A stretch of DNA of 64,000 nt from positions 1,807,444 to 1,871,443 of the forward strand of contig NC_020812.1 in the NCBI RefSeq assembly GCF_000348745.1, in the 5' to 3' direction. The notes beneath the pieces are model-generated. The model saw only the letters and a program-made list of their open reading frames with translations. It was not told where the DNA came from and ran no database searches. The stretch comes from Micavibrio aeruginosavorus EPB. Its GTDB lineage: Bacteria > Pseudomonadota > Alphaproteobacteria > Micavibrionales > Micavibrionaceae. Shown in pieces: positions 18,305-30,190 of this stretch (positions are counted from its first letter, which is position 1; each line of letters begins with the position of its first letter). A program made the position numbers and the translations under genes.

Positions 18305-18372
18305 GCGCGTTGCAAGACAACGCTTTTTTATCGGCGCGTTGCGGAGCAACGCTGGGGGGCCTGATCCGGGGG
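18305..18372 (+). repeat. Tandem short hairpin repeat after the EF-hand terminator
   Basis: GCGTTG...CAACGC occurs twice: 18307-18323, followed by a T run (second terminator-like hairpin), and about 18336-18351. The half-motif CTGATCCGGGG, present in the terminator at 18283, recurs at 18361-18371. The rest of the 375-base gap (18174-18548) holds only the promoter listed next. Confidence 0.5.
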
Positions 18373-18408
18373 GGGTATGCAGACTTCGCACCGCAAAACC
18401 CCGAAAAC

Positions 18409-18437
18409 TTGACAATTCTATTGGTTTTCATAACAAT
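18409..18437 (+). promoter_or_regulatory. Probable promoter of the S33 hydrolase genes
   Basis: A perfect TTGACA at 18409-18414 is followed after 16-17 bases by TAACAA/AACAAT (18431-18437). It stands about 110 bases ahead of the first hydrolase start and downstream of the EF-hand terminator. The -10 box is only a partial match. Confidence 0.45.
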
Positions 18438-18548
18438 GAAACCAAGTTTTAAGGCCTGCCCTGCTACAACAAGGGCATCACAAGAAAAACAGGCCATAAA
18501 CAGGGATTAACCCGGACATACGCACCGGGTTCTGCGTGGGGAAAGCAT

Positions 18549-19643
18549 ATGCCGGCAATCCGGAGCCTAACCGACAGTTTTAATCGCGTCAGCATGCCGC
18601 CCACGGGTTGGCACGAGGCCATGTTCGTCAATGCGGACAACCAGCGCATACGGTATGCACAAATCCCGGCCCACACAGCCCCCGGTGAGTCACCACGCGG
18701 CACCATTGTTCTGACCCATGGCTATGGTGAATTTGCCGATCTGTATTACGAAGCCATCAAGGAATATCAGGCTCAGGGTTTCAATGTCTGGGCCATGGAT
18801 TGGCAGGGCTTTGGCGGATCCGACCGTGACAATCCCAAGAAGCCCCATTTGGTCGACGCCCAGGGCATGAACCAACACGTCCGTGATCTGGATCAGTTTG
18901 TACGCACCGTCGTTCAGCACGATAAAAATACCCCCCTGATCATGTCGACCCACTCCATGGGTGGGCACCCCGGAATGTTGTATTTGCAACGCCATCCCGG
19001 CGTTTTCGATGCCGCGGTGATGAGCGCGCCAATGTTTGACATTCACCGTTTGGGGGCCGGCCCATGGGCGCGACCTTTGGTACACGCCATTTTTAATGCG
19101 GCATCCCATATCGGTTTACAAAATCGCCCCGTCCCAGCATTGGAAGGTGTTCTGGCCAAAGTCGGACAATGGCGTGAAGAAGATGGACGCCGCACCGTCG
19201 GCATGCACAATGTGCGCGAGGTCTGGAGCAACGCGGTTCGCGCCAGCGCCCCCGAACACAATATCGCCCGCCCCAGTTTTGGATGGATCAATTCCGTTTA
19301 CGACACCGTGAATGAATTGAACGACCCCACCAATTTGCGCAAGGTCACCATTCCCGTTCTGATTGGCAGCGCCGGGCACGAAACATTGGTCGATAATGGT
19401 GCCCATGCCCGCGCGGTGGCGGCCCTGCCCAACGCAAAACACATTACACTGCCCACGGCGGGCCACAGCCTGTGGCTTCAGGATGAACCAAATTATACGC
19501 GCTGGGCGTCGGGCGTGAATGGCTTTCTGGAGGCGACGGTGAATGATTTTTACAGCCGCCGCAATGCACCAACGCCCGCCCCGCCACCCGACCCGGCCCA
19601 GATCGTGACGCGGAGCCCGCAACACGCCCCGTTTGCCGCATAA
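18549..19643 (+). CDS. Alpha/beta hydrolase, S33 / lysophospholipase-like
   Basis: The 364-residue product is a serine hydrolase of the Hydrolase_4 (monoglyceride lipase / PldB) type. Seen: the oxyanion segment VLTHGYGEFADLY, WAMDWQGFGGSDR, nucleophile elbow THSMGGH, a late Asp (ETLVDNG) and a catalytic His (TAGHSLW). The Pro-rich C-terminal 30 residues (PTPAPPPDPAQ) look disordered. There is no clear signal peptide, so a cytoplasmic or membrane-surface lipid substrate is likely but unproven. GGGGAAAG precedes ATG 18549. A second, related hydrolase follows after 101 bases. Confidence 0.88.
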   Translation: MPAIRSLTDSFNRVSMPPTGWHEAMFVNADNQRIRYAQIPAHTAPGESPRGTIVLTHGYGEFADLYYEAIKEYQAQGFNVWAMDWQGFGGSDRDNPKKPHLVDAQGMNQHVRDLDQFVRTVVQHDKNTPLIMSTHSMGGHPGMLYLQRHPGVFDAAVMSAPMFDIHRLGAGPWARPLVHAIFNAASHIGLQNRPVPALEGVLAKVGQWREEDGRRTVGMHNVREVWSNAVRASAPEHNIARPSFGWINSVYDTVNELNDPTNLRKVTIPVLIGSAGHETLVDNGAHARAVAALPNAKHITLPTAGHSLWLQDEPNYTRWASGVNGFLEATVNDFYSRRNAPTPAPPPDPAQIVTRSPQHAPFAA

Positions 19644-19744
19644 AAAGCCATAAAAAGCGGGAGGACACGGCCTTCCTCCTTGCATAAGGTACAGGGCCGA
19701 TTTACCCTTCTGAGTTGCCACATTTTGGGCCTTAGCATCAGACC

Positions 19745-20749
19745 ATGGACCGTAAAACAGATCATCCCGATCTTAACCCCCGCTTTCTGCAACCCGATGG
19801 GTGGCGGTGGCACAATTTTACCAATCCGCAGGGCCGTATCCTGCGTTTTGGTACAATCAGCCCGCGCGATAAGATTCCCGATGCTGTTGTGGTTTGCCTG
19901 CCGGGTCTGTCTGAATTTGGTGAAAAATATTTTGAATTGGCCCATGACATGCTGGACCGCAATCTGGCTTTCTGGATTTTGGACTGGCAGGGCCAGGGGA
20001 AATCCCACCGCCACCTGAACGACACCCATCGCCGTTATTCCACCGGATTTGATGATGATGTCGCCGATTTGCATTTCTTCCTGAACGAATACGTGAAACA
20101 CGCCGCGGTTCAACCCGATGTCGGGCGGATTCCACTGGTCATGCTCGCCCATTCCATGGGGGGAAATATTGGCCTGCGTTATTTGTCGCATCATCAGGAT
20201 ATGTTTGCCTGCGCCGCGTTTTCGGCCCCCATGCTGGGTATTCAGGCTTTAAATATTCTGCCACACCGTGTGCGCCTGCTGTTGACCGGGATTTTTAATG
20301 AAATCGCCGGAACCCAGTATGTTTTCGGAGGAAAGGGGTGGTCGCCGGCCGAACGTGATGACCCAAAACGCAATATCTTTTCATCCCATCCCGGACGCGC
20401 CGCCATTCACAATGCGTGGAGCCGCTTTGACCCCGCTTTACAGGTCGGGAACGTCACGTTCCGCTGGTTGTACGAAGCCGTAAAATCCTGCGCACTTCTC
20501 GAACAGAAGCATATCCTGGAAGATATTCACACGCCCTGCTTCATGGCCTGTGCCGGAAATGAAAAATTGGTCGATAACCGCGCCACGCATAATGCAGCCA
20601 CACGCATGCCCCATGCAAAGGTCATTGACCTGCAGGAATCCCTGCATGAAATCTTGATGGAGCGCGACCCGATCCGGAACGCGTTCTTGAACGGTTTTGA
20701 TGAATTGTTACAACACAACAAAATACGCACGCAACGCACACCCTTTTAA
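19745..20749 (+). CDS. Alpha/beta hydrolase, PldB-like (second copy)
   Basis: The 334-residue relative of the preceding gene has VCLPGLSEFGEKYFELA, WILDWQGQGKSHR, nucleophile elbow AHSMGGN, NEKLVDN carrying the probable Asp, and LQESLHEIL with the probable catalytic His. The typical GHS around the His is replaced by SLHE, as in E. coli-type PldB lysophospholipases. The two genes appear to be an old tandem duplication, since similarity is limited to the catalytic core. No strong ribosome site is seen before ATG 19745. Confidence 0.85.
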   Translation: MDRKTDHPDLNPRFLQPDGWRWHNFTNPQGRILRFGTISPRDKIPDAVVVCLPGLSEFGEKYFELAHDMLDRNLAFWILDWQGQGKSHRHLNDTHRRYSTGFDDDVADLHFFLNEYVKHAAVQPDVGRIPLVMLAHSMGGNIGLRYLSHHQDMFACAAFSAPMLGIQALNILPHRVRLLLTGIFNEIAGTQYVFGGKGWSPAERDDPKRNIFSSHPGRAAIHNAWSRFDPALQVGNVTFRWLYEAVKSCALLEQKHILEDIHTPCFMACAGNEKLVDNRATHNAATRMPHAKVIDLQESLHEILMERDPIRNAFLNGFDELLQHNKIRTQRTPF

Positions 20750-20779
20750 AAACAAGAAGAACAATAAATGGAGTCAACC

Positions 20780-21034
20780 ATGACCACCCCGATCGATCGA
20801 AAAGCCATGCGCGAAGTCCGACTGAGCGATCGCATTCTGTATGCACTGGAACTGGCGCTGGAACAGGAAGATGTGCAGGTGGCCGATATGCTGACCCGTG
20901 CATTGGAAATGTCGATGACACGCAACACCGGTGGTGGTGAATTCGTTGAACGCCGCGATTACCCGGCAGAGATCGAAGAAGCCATGCGCAAATTGCACGC
21001 ATTGAAAGCCCGCAAGGGCGTTGCCGGGCACTAA
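20780..21034 (+). CDS. Small conserved-type hypothetical protein
   Basis: An 84-residue, mostly helical and charged protein (MTTPIDRKAMREVRLSDRIL...) with no membrane segment. I chose ATG 20780 because GGAG 7 bases upstream is well placed; an earlier in-frame ATG at 20768 would contain that ribosome site in its own codons. Segments such as LYALELALEQEDVQVADML look like a regular helical pair. I believe similar small proteins occur in other alphaproteobacteria but cannot name a family. It ends 3 bases before the convergent ligA stop. Confidence 0.7.
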   Translation: MTTPIDRKAMREVRLSDRILYALELALEQEDVQVADMLTRALEMSMTRNTGGGEFVERRDYPAEIEEAMRKLHALKARKGVAGH

Positions 21035-21037
21035 GAC

Positions 21038-23113
<2,076 letters not shown>

Positions 23114-24787
23114 CTACCCCGCCTTCGCTTCCAGCAATTTATCCGCCGCCGCGCGGGCTTCGGTGGTGATGGTGGCACCGGACAACATCCGCGCAATTTC
23201 CTCGCGGCGTTCGGCCAGTTCATCCAGCGGGATGATTTTCGTGGTCAAATCCGCCCCGCCCGATTTCATCACAATCAAATGATGGTTGGCGCGGGCCGCC
23301 ACTTGCGGCGAATGGGTGACGACCAGAATTTGTTTTTGCCCCGACAAACGGGCCAGGCGTTCACCCACGGCATCCGCGGTTGAACCACCGATACCGGTAT
23401 CCACCTCGTCAAAGATCAAGGTGTGGGCCGCACCCGTATCGGCCATCACAACCTTCAGCGCCAGCATAAAGCGTGCCATTTCACCGCCCGAGGCGATTTT
23501 GTTCAATGGCCCCGGATCAGCCCCCGGATTGGTGGCGACCAGGAACTGCACCCGGTCCATACCCGTCGGGCCCCACAATTGTTCATCATCCACCGCATCG
23601 ACACGGGTGAAGAACCGCGCCTTGTCCAATTTCAGCGGCGGCAATTCGGCGGCGACCAGCGTATCCATTTTCTTCGCGGCTTTGGCACGGGCATCGGAAA
23701 TTTTCTGCGCTGCTGTTTTATATTTGGCGCGCGCGGCATCCACCGCCTTCATCAGGTCGGCCAGAATATCATCGGTGCGATCCGCCAGACGTAATTTTTC
23801 GGCCATCTCCGCATGCAGGCGCGGCAGATCATCCGGGCGGCACCCGAACTTACGCGCCGCACCGCGCAGGGCGTAAAGGCGATCTTCCGCCGCTTCCAAC
23901 GACATGTCGCCGTCGCTTAAAGACGATGTCATGGATTCAATATCGCGCACCGCATCCTGCAACGCGCTGGCGGCGTTATCCAAAGCGGCCAGAACAGGGT
24001 CGATCGATGCCGGAGCCTTGTCCCCAATCCGCGTCACAACACGGGCGGCGGCGGCGATGCGCATTTCGGCCCCGTCATCGGAGCTGATTGCCTGCCACGC
24101 TTCATCCAGGGCGCTTAAGACATGCGCCTTGTGCTTCATCGTTTCACGAATGGTCAGAAGGGCATCTTCCTCACCCTCTTCCGGGTTGAGTTTGTCCAGT
24201 TCGGCCACGGAATGGCGCAGATATTCTTCTTCGGCACGCGCTTTTTCCGCTTCGATCTGCGCGGTTTTCAACGCTGCACGGGCGTCCGACCATATATCCC
24301 AGAGTGATTTCAGAACCCGCACATCGTGATGCAACCCGGCATAATCATCCAGCAAATCACGGTGCGTGGTCGGGTCCAACAGGCCGTGCGTATCAAACTG
24401 ACCATGGATTTCCACCAATTGGTCGCCCACCTGTTTCAACAGGCCGACGCCCACGGGCTGATCATTGATAAAGGCCCGGCTGCGCCCATCGGCGCCCAGC
24501 ACACGGCGCAGGATCAACGTGTCATCCGCGGCAATGCCCTGTTCGTTCAACAGAGTCAGAACGGCATGCTTGGAATCAATGTGGAATTCGGCGGTGACGC
24601 TGGCTTGATCCTGCCCCTTGCGGACCAGACCGGAATCGCTGCGCGCACCCAGAGCCAGACCGAGCGAGTCGAGCAAAATGGATTTCCCCGCGCCCGTTTC
24701 ACCGGTCAGCGCGCAAAAGCCATGGTCAAACCCGACCGTTAACTGGTCGATCAAAACAATATTGCGGATGGTCAGCGTGACGAGCAT
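23114..24787 (-). CDS. recN: DNA repair protein RecN
   Basis: SMC-like ATPase acting in double-strand-break repair. The 557-residue product has Walker A (TGETGAGKSILLDSLGLALG), long coiled coils (about 160-380), an ABC signature (ASGGEMARFMLALK) and Walker B (TLIFDEVDTGIGG). Length fits the family (about 555). It starts MLVTLTIRNIVLIDQL. It lies between bamD and ligA in an arrangement common in alphaproteobacteria. Confidence 0.97.
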   Translation of the reverse strand: MLVTLTIRNIVLIDQLTVGFDHGFCALTGETGAGKSILLDSLGLALGARSDSGLVRKGQDQASVTAEFHIDSKHAVLTLLNEQGIAADDTLILRRVLGADGRSRAFINDQPVGVGLLKQVGDQLVEIHGQFDTHGLLDPTTHRDLLDDYAGLHHDVRVLKSLWDIWSDARAALKTAQIEAEKARAEEEYLRHSVAELDKLNPEEGEEDALLTIRETMKHKAHVLSALDEAWQAISSDDGAEMRIAAAARVVTRIGDKAPASIDPVLAALDNAASALQDAVRDIESMTSSLSDGDMSLEAAEDRLYALRGAARKFGCRPDDLPRLHAEMAEKLRLADRTDDILADLMKAVDAARAKYKTAAQKISDARAKAAKKMDTLVAAELPPLKLDKARFFTRVDAVDDEQLWGPTGMDRVQFLVATNPGADPGPLNKIASGGEMARFMLALKVVMADTGAAHTLIFDEVDTGIGGSTADAVGERLARLSGQKQILVVTHSPQVAARANHHLIVMKSGGADLTTKIIPLDELAERREEIARMLSGATITTEARAAADKLLEAKAG

Positions 24788-24805
24788 TCACCAACCCCAA
24801 ACCCA

Positions 24806-25642
24806 TCAATTCGGTTTAAACAGGGAATCGACCGTACGATCGACAAATCCGCGCTCGTCCATAATCTTCTGGCGCATCGCGGGGTCGAGCAATTCATACG
24901 TATCTTCGTACCATTGGCTGCCCGGATAGTTGTAACCGAGAACAGCGGCCACACGCGTGGCTTCATCCGTCAGGCCCAGCGTGATATAGGCTTCGACCAA
25001 GCGGTGCAGCGCCTCGGGCACATGGGTGGTGGTTTGGTAATCCCGCACAACAACACGGAACCGATTGATGGCGGCGTTGATTTCGCCGCGGGTCAGATAA
25101 TAACGCCCGATTTCCATTTCCTTACCGGCCAAGTGATCCAGCGTCAGATCGCGTTTCAGGATGGCATCACGTGTGTAACGGCTGTCCGGGAAACGGCGGA
25201 TCAACGTGTCAAAGGCCTTCAATGCCTCATCCGTCATATACTGGTCGCGGGCCACGTCACTGATTTGTTCATAGAAGCACAGGGATTTGAGATACAAGGC
25301 GTAATCAATGTCCTTGTGCCCCGGGTGCAGTTCAACGAACCGGTCCAGCGACAGGATGGCTTCGTCATACCGCATGCTTTCATACTGGGCATAAGCCGCC
25401 ATCAATTCCGCGCGCACGGCCCATTCGGAATACGGGTGCTGGCGCTCAACTTCCTGGAACAGGCGGGTGGCTTCGCGGTAATTCTTGGCATCCATCGCGG
25501 CGGCGGCATTGGTGTACAATGTTTCCACCGGCGTATCGACTTCGGTCTTTGTGTCTTCCTTGTTGCCCGTGCTGGAGCACGCAGCCGTAGCCAGCAAAAC
25601 CGGCACGCACAGAATGGGGAGAATTTTGTTCAAACGCTTCAT
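24806..25642 (-). CDS. bamD: Outer-membrane assembly lipoprotein BamD
   Basis: Lipoprotein of the BAM complex that folds outer-membrane proteins. The 278-residue product starts MKRLNKILPILC with a lipobox ending TAAC (Cys22), then tetratricopeptide repeats (RLFQEVERQHPYSEWAVRAE; AILSLDRFVELHPGHKDIDY; FDTLIRRFPDSRYTRDA). An open frame extends upstream to 25918, but ATG 25642 places the signal peptide correctly. The bamD-recN-ligA order is typical for alphaproteobacteria, often with lpxC upstream, as here. Confidence 0.95.
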   Translation of the reverse strand: MKRLNKILPILCVPVLLATAACSSTGNKEDTKTEVDTPVETLYTNAAAAMDAKNYREATRLFQEVERQHPYSEWAVRAELMAAYAQYESMRYDEAILSLDRFVELHPGHKDIDYALYLKSLCFYEQISDVARDQYMTDEALKAFDTLIRRFPDSRYTRDAILKRDLTLDHLAGKEMEIGRYYLTRGEINAAINRFRVVVRDYQTTTHVPEALHRLVEAYITLGLTDEATRVAAVLGYNYPGSQWYEDTYELLDPAMRQKIMDERGFVDRTVDSLFKPN

Positions 25643-25751
25643 GACACACCCGGTCAAAATCAACGGAAATCCATTGAAATTCATAGCCCGAAGCCCCCCG
25701 GATTGAAAGGGGGAACGGGGCAGAAAAGCCCCCTTGTCAACAGGTCGATTT

Positions 25752-26765
25752 TCAATAAAACCGGGTCCGGGTCCGGTGCGGCGGTGTGGCCATATAACGC
25801 GGGTCTTCAACCGAGCGGTGCCACAGCACATGGTCAATATCCATGACCCGCACACCCTTGATGGCGCAAATGCGCTCCACCGCCTCAACCGCGCAGGCGC
25901 GCAGCTCGATTTCCTCATCGCTGCCCGCGGGGATAAACACCCCGGCAGCTATCCGGGCGGCCAGATCGTCGGACAGGGTCAGCACCCCGTCGGTCACCAG
26001 CACATGGGGCACGGCATTGTCGGCAAACAGGGTCAGACGGTCCATATCCCCGAACAAGGGGCGGCCATGGCGGACAAAGGCCAGATGCAAATCCGCCGCC
26101 GCGATCTGGGCCCGTTTATACAACGGGATGGCTCGGCCATGGTAATTGTGAACATCCTGAAACCCCGGCAATTCGACCATACGGCACACCAGCCGCGCCG
26201 CGTGCCCATCGGCATCCTGCACCAGTTTCAGGAACGATCCATCAAAATGATCGCGGACAAAGGTCCCCAATTCGTTCAGGGCGGCGGCAAACAACACCGC
26301 CACCTCCGTCCCTACCGTGCGATGGGGGAGGCCGAACATGCGATGACAATCCAAAACACTTAAATTCGCCATGGTGGCCGCATCCATCGGCCCCTGGCTT
26401 TCGAAATGATATTTCAGCGCCGTGGACACGGTGTAGTAAATGGAATGGTCGCGCAGACGCCACCCCTCCTCCACCAACGCGGCTTCATACCCCGATCCGA
26501 AATTGATCGCCTCCAGCGCCATGATATAGGCGGCCAGAGATTCCAGATCGTTGCTGTCGTAATGGTGATCGAGATCGAGAACATTATTCGGCGCGCGCGG
26601 GGATAATGTTTGCGCGTAATCACGCAGGACCCAGTCATTGATTGTGACATGCTGGGCATGATCGGCAACGAAACGGCACCCCTCACGCACGCGGCCAAAA
26701 ACATCGCAAGGCACACCCGGATTATTCAATACGCTCTGGTTCGTTTTTTTGCGAAAGGGCCACAT
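25752..26765 (-). CDS. Queuosine salvage family protein (DUF2419 / Qng1-like)
   Basis: Predicted queuosine 5'-monophosphate N-glycosylase-type protein that would release the queuine base for reuse. Recognised features: the internal HYDSNDLESLAAYIMALEA / INFGSGYEAAL block, YTVSTALKYHFESQGP, IPLYKRAQIAAADLHLAF, FADNAVPHVLVTDGVL, and a C-terminal ELRACAVEAVERICA. The chosen ATG 26765 gives 337 residues, near the family's usual length; an upstream start at 26831 is possible but the added residues look non-coding. It sits between lpxC and bamD, not with tRNA-modification genes. The enzyme activity is family knowledge, not shown here. Confidence 0.72.
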   Translation of the reverse strand: MWPFRKKTNQSVLNNPGVPCDVFGRVREGCRFVADHAQHVTINDWVLRDYAQTLSPRAPNNVLDLDHHYDSNDLESLAAYIMALEAINFGSGYEAALVEEGWRLRDHSIYYTVSTALKYHFESQGPMDAATMANLSVLDCHRMFGLPHRTVGTEVAVLFAAALNELGTFVRDHFDGSFLKLVQDADGHAARLVCRMVELPGFQDVHNYHGRAIPLYKRAQIAAADLHLAFVRHGRPLFGDMDRLTLFADNAVPHVLVTDGVLTLSDDLAARIAAGVFIPAGSDEEIELRACAVEAVERICAIKGVRVMDIDHVLWHRSVEDPRYMATPPHRTRTRFY

Positions 26766-26928
26766 ACAGGTTCTACTTCGTATCGTATTGACGAAAACGC
26801 GATAAAAAACACGCCCCAAGCCCACCGTCAAGAGAGTCTTGAAGCATGTCGCATAACATCTTGTTTTTCATGGAAATCAAAGCCCGGCGCGATTGCGAAA
26901 CGATCCGCACCGGAACATGTTTTTAAGA

Positions 26929-27864
26929 TCAGGCAATCGCCACGGAACCAACACGCGCATCATCCGGAACGGCGGACAACACACCATCATTCATCGCATC
27001 ATATTCGACGAACAAATCGACCGGAACCCAAGCCCCCGGCGTGGAAAACAGAACGTGCAGGATCTGATTGTTCAGGGCATGACCAGCCTTGAACCCGTCA
27101 TATTCCCCGATGATCGGGCCACCGGCCAGATACAAATCGCCGATCGCGTCCAACAATTTGTGGCGGATGAATTCATCCACGAACCGCAGGCCACCATCAT
27201 TCATAACGCCCGCGTCATTCAACACGATTGCGTTATCCAGCGAACCGCCGCGTGCCAAACCTGCTGCGCGCAGGGCCTCGACTTCCTGTACGAAGCCAAA
27301 GGTGCGGGCATCGGCAATGTCGTGACGGAAATTGCCGTTGACCAGACGCGTTTGGTACGTCTGGTGCCCGATGGACGGGTGGTTAAAATCAATGGCGCCG
27401 CCGAACACGGCCCCGTTGGACGGGCGCAGACGCACGACCTTGTCGCCGTCACGCACTTCGACTTCTTTCAATACGCGGATGGCGCGGCGCGGTGCTTCCT
27501 GCGCCTTAGTTCCGACGGAATCAATCAGGGCCACGAACGGTGCGGACGAACCATCCATCACCGGAATTTCCGGGCCGTTCAGTTCGATCAACGCGTTGTC
27601 CACGCCGCAACCGCGCAAAGCGGCCATCAAATGTTCGATTGTTCCAACGCTGGCGCCATTTTTATTGGCGACCACAGTGCACATGCGCGTATCGACCACA
27701 TGATCCCAGCGGGCGGGAATGCGGTTATCACCGTTCGTCACATCGGTCCGAACAAACACAATGCCATGATCGGTCCCAGCCGGGTTGATCACCATGGTGA
27801 CGTCGACCCCGGAATGAAGGCCCACACCAACGCATTGTACGGATGATTTTAAAGTCTGTTGCAT
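26929..27864 (-). CDS. lpxC: UDP-3-O-acyl-N-acetylglucosamine deacetylase
   Basis: Zinc enzyme for the committed step of lipid A synthesis. The 311-residue product starts MQQTLKSSVQCVGVGLHSG. The zinc ligands are visible: H78 in TIEHLMAALRG and the H-x3-D pair in RHKLLDAIGDLYLAG, plus the catalytic-region GHALNN. The frame is open upstream to 27957, but family alignment and the promoter at 27925-27952 support ATG 27864. As in many proteobacteria it follows ftsZ, but the strong terminator after ftsZ means it is transcribed on its own. Confidence 0.97.
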   Translation of the reverse strand: MQQTLKSSVQCVGVGLHSGVDVTMVINPAGTDHGIVFVRTDVTNGDNRIPARWDHVVDTRMCTVVANKNGASVGTIEHLMAALRGCGVDNALIELNGPEIPVMDGSSAPFVALIDSVGTKAQEAPRRAIRVLKEVEVRDGDKVVRLRPSNGAVFGGAIDFNHPSIGHQTYQTRLVNGNFRHDIADARTFGFVQEVEALRAAGLARGGSLDNAIVLNDAGVMNDGGLRFVDEFIRHKLLDAIGDLYLAGGPIIGEYDGFKAGHALNNQILHVLFSTPGAWVPVDLFVEYDAMNDGVLSAVPDDARVGSVAIA

Positions 27865-27924
27865 ACGCGCATTACACCACCGGAAGGCCCGGCCCATTGG
27901 AAAAGAGAGATCTCGTAGAGTGAC

Positions 27925-27952
27925 TATATAAGACTCTGATTTTCCAAAACAA
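27925..27952 (-). promoter_or_regulatory. Probable lpxC promoter
   Basis: Minus-strand TTGTTT (27947-27952) and TATATA (27925-27930) are 16 bases apart and lie about 60 bases ahead of the lpxC start, downstream of the ftsZ terminator. Confidence 0.55.
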
Positions 27953-28028
27953 ATCACGCTTTATTGCGGTTTGTTACAAACGCTAACGTCTTGATTTTAA
28001 TGGATTAAACCCCAACCACCCTCCCAGC

Positions 28029-28062
28029 AAAAAAAGAGGGGGCTGGATAAACCAACCCCCTT
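28029..28062 (-). terminator. Rho-independent terminator after ftsZ
   Basis: On the minus strand a GC-rich stem (GGGGGTTGG with CCAGCCCCC, one mismatch) has a five-base loop and is followed by seven T (28029-28035). It lies about 37 bases beyond the ftsZ stop and closes the dcw cluster. Confidence 0.88.
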
Positions 28063-28098
28063 GGAAGGAGAGGCCAACGCCCCTGATGAAATCAGGGA

Positions 28099-29949
28099 TT
28101 AATTGGCCTGGCGACGCAAGAAAGCCGGAATATCCAGGTCTTCATCATTTTGCAGACCCGGCTTGGTGGCCACAGGCGCATCAATCGCCAGGGCTTGCTG
28201 AACCGGAGCATGGTGCCCGGCGCGCAGACCACCCGCATTATTGTGGCTTTCGCCAGCCTGCGGAGCGGCTTGTTCACGAACATCCAGCACGTCCTCTTCT
28301 TCGTGGCGGCGTGTAAACCGCTCGAAAATGGACGGCGTGCGTTTTTTCGGCTGGGCCGCCTGTTGCGTGGCCACAGATGGCGGACGCAGGGTCAGACCAG
28401 ACGGTTGTACCGGGGCCTCGACCGTGCGGTGCATCGGTGCGGGGGCGCCATAGGACACAACATCCGGCTGGCGTTCCGGTTCAACGGCGCGCGGCGGGAT
28501 AAAGGATTCACCGTAACGGCTACCACGCATCGAGTCTTGGGTCGGACGGGTTACCGGTTGCGGTGCGGCTTGTTGCTCATACTGATGATAGTACGATTGC
28601 TGGGCCTGAACTGTTTCTTGGACCTGAACCTGGGTTTGTTCCTGCACATAGGCTTGAACCGGGGCCACTTCGACGGCCTGCTGTTCAAACATATCCATTT
28701 CAACGGCCTGATCCATCTTGCGTACAGCGGAACCAACCATCGAACCGGATACCGCGGACGTTGCCGTCGTGCGCGCCGGAGCGGACACAGCCGCATGCGT
28801 CGTCGTCGGACGAACCGGCGCAGACGTTTGTGCCGGAGCCGTCAGCTTTGCAGCCGGAGCCACAACAGCATCCGCCGGACGGGCGGTGCGGTCAACGCGA
28901 CGTTCAGCCTGTTGCGCACTGGTCAGCGCGTTCAGAACCGTGTTGGTTACGTTTTTTGGGCCACGTGATTTGGCAACAGCCTCAACATCGATACCCGTTG
29001 CGAAAACGGATACGCGCATCACGCCGTCCAATGTGCCATCGAACGTGGAACCGAAGATGATATTGGCATTCGGGTCAACTTCGTCACGGATGCGGTTACA
29101 GGCCTCGTCCACTTCGAACAGGGTCATGTCGTAACCGCCGGTCACGTTGATGATCACGCCATGGGCGCCCTTCATCGATACGTCGTCCAGCAACGGGTTG
29201 TTGATGGCGGCTTCGGCAGCTTCGACAGCACGGCGTTCGCCAGTGGCTTCGCCCGTGCCCATCATCGCCTTGCCCATTTCCATCATCGCGGTGCGGATGT
29301 CGGCAAAGTCCAGGTTGATCATACCCGGCATAACCATCAAATCGGTTACGCCACGTACACCGGATTGCAAAACACCGTCCGCCATTTTGAAGGCATCGGC
29401 AAAGGTGGTTTTTTCGTTCGCAACACGGAACAGATTCTGGTTCGGAATAACGATCAGCGTGTCGACATAATCCTGCATCTCGGCGATACCAGCCTCGGCC
29501 ATCTTCATGCGCAGGGCGCCTTCGAAATGGAACGGCTTGGTCACAACACCGATGGTCAGAATACCCTTGTCGCGGCAGGCTTTGGCGATAACGGGTGCAG
29601 CGCCCGTCCCCGTGCCACCGCCCATACCGGCAGTGATAAAGGCCATGTTCGCACCATCAAGAAAGCGCAGAACATCATCCAGAGATTCTTCAGCAGCCGC
29701 GCCGCCGACTTCCGGTCGCGCACCCGCGCCCAGACCGCCGGTCACCGCCATACCCAACTGAACCTTGTTTTCACACAGGGACCCGTCGAGCGCTTGCGCA
29801 TCTGTATTGCAGACCACGAACTCCACACCTTCCAGACCGGAGGTGATCATATTATTGACGGCATTGCCGCCCGCGCCGCCGACACCGACGACTGTAATTT
29901 TCGGAGACAATTTCTTAACCTCTTTATGCTGCATTCTTACATTGATCAT
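28099..29949 (-). CDS. ftsZ: Cell division GTPase FtsZ
   Basis: Tubulin homologue forming the Z ring. The 616-residue product has the GTPase core (about 15-330) with [11 protein letters not shown], the tubulin signature [10 protein letters not shown], the T7 loop NLDFAD and [14 protein letters not shown] long variable linker follows, including a Gln/Val-rich stretch (about 415-460), then the conserved C-terminal peptide ([13 protein letters not shown]) that contacts FtsA and other partners. It is much longer than E. coli FtsZ (383), as in several alphaproteobacteria. GGAGG 10 bases upstream supports ATG 29949. It has its own promoter region and a strong terminator. Confidence 0.98.
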   Translation of the reverse strand: MINVRMQHKEVKKLSPKITVVGVGGAGGNAVNNMITSGLEGVEFVVCNTDAQALDGSLCENKVQLGMAVTGGLGAGARPEVGGAAAEESLDDVLRFLDGANMAFITAGMGGGTGTGAAPVIAKACRDKGILTIGVVTKPFHFEGALRMKMAEAGIAEMQDYVDTLIVIPNQNLFRVANEKTTFADAFKMADGVLQSGVRGVTDLMVMPGMINLDFADIRTAMMEMGKAMMGTGEATGERRAVEAAEAAINNPLLDDVSMKGAHGVIINVTGGYDMTLFEVDEACNRIRDEVDPNANIIFGSTFDGTLDGVMRVSVFATGIDVEAVAKSRGPKNVTNTVLNALTSAQQAERRVDRTARPADAVVAPAAKLTAPAQTSAPVRPTTTHAAVSAPARTTATSAVSGSMVGSAVRKMDQAVEMDMFEQQAVEVAPVQAYVQEQTQVQVQETVQAQQSYYHQYEQQAAPQPVTRPTQDSMRGSRYGESFIPPRAVEPERQPDVVSYGAPAPMHRTVEAPVQPSGLTLRPPSVATQQAAQPKKRTPSIFERFTRRHEEEDVLDVREQAAPQAGESHNNAGGLRAGHHAPVQQALAIDAPVATKPGLQNDEDLDIPAFLRRQAN

Positions 29950-30190
29950 TTTGAAAGGACCTCCGTGGACGCGGTGGAGTTGACTACTCGTGATTCTATG
30001 GGGGATGATTCGCCATTAAAAGAGCCTTCGCGCCGCAGAAGCGCAGGAAAGCCCTGAAATACGTGCCATTTTACCCGTTTAATTCATTGTTTTTCAGGTG
30101 AGGACGAACCGCTAAGTGATTCATCCGACTCAAGACTTCGCCAGTGTGGCAAACCCACATTGATTCGGAAAGAGTCGCGCGGCGTTTTCC

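Noticed and set aside
27991-28010. Palindrome TTTAATGGATTAAA as a CtrA site near lpxC
   Set aside because: CtrA sites need TTAA-N7-TTAA; the spacing here is four bases, so I do not call it.
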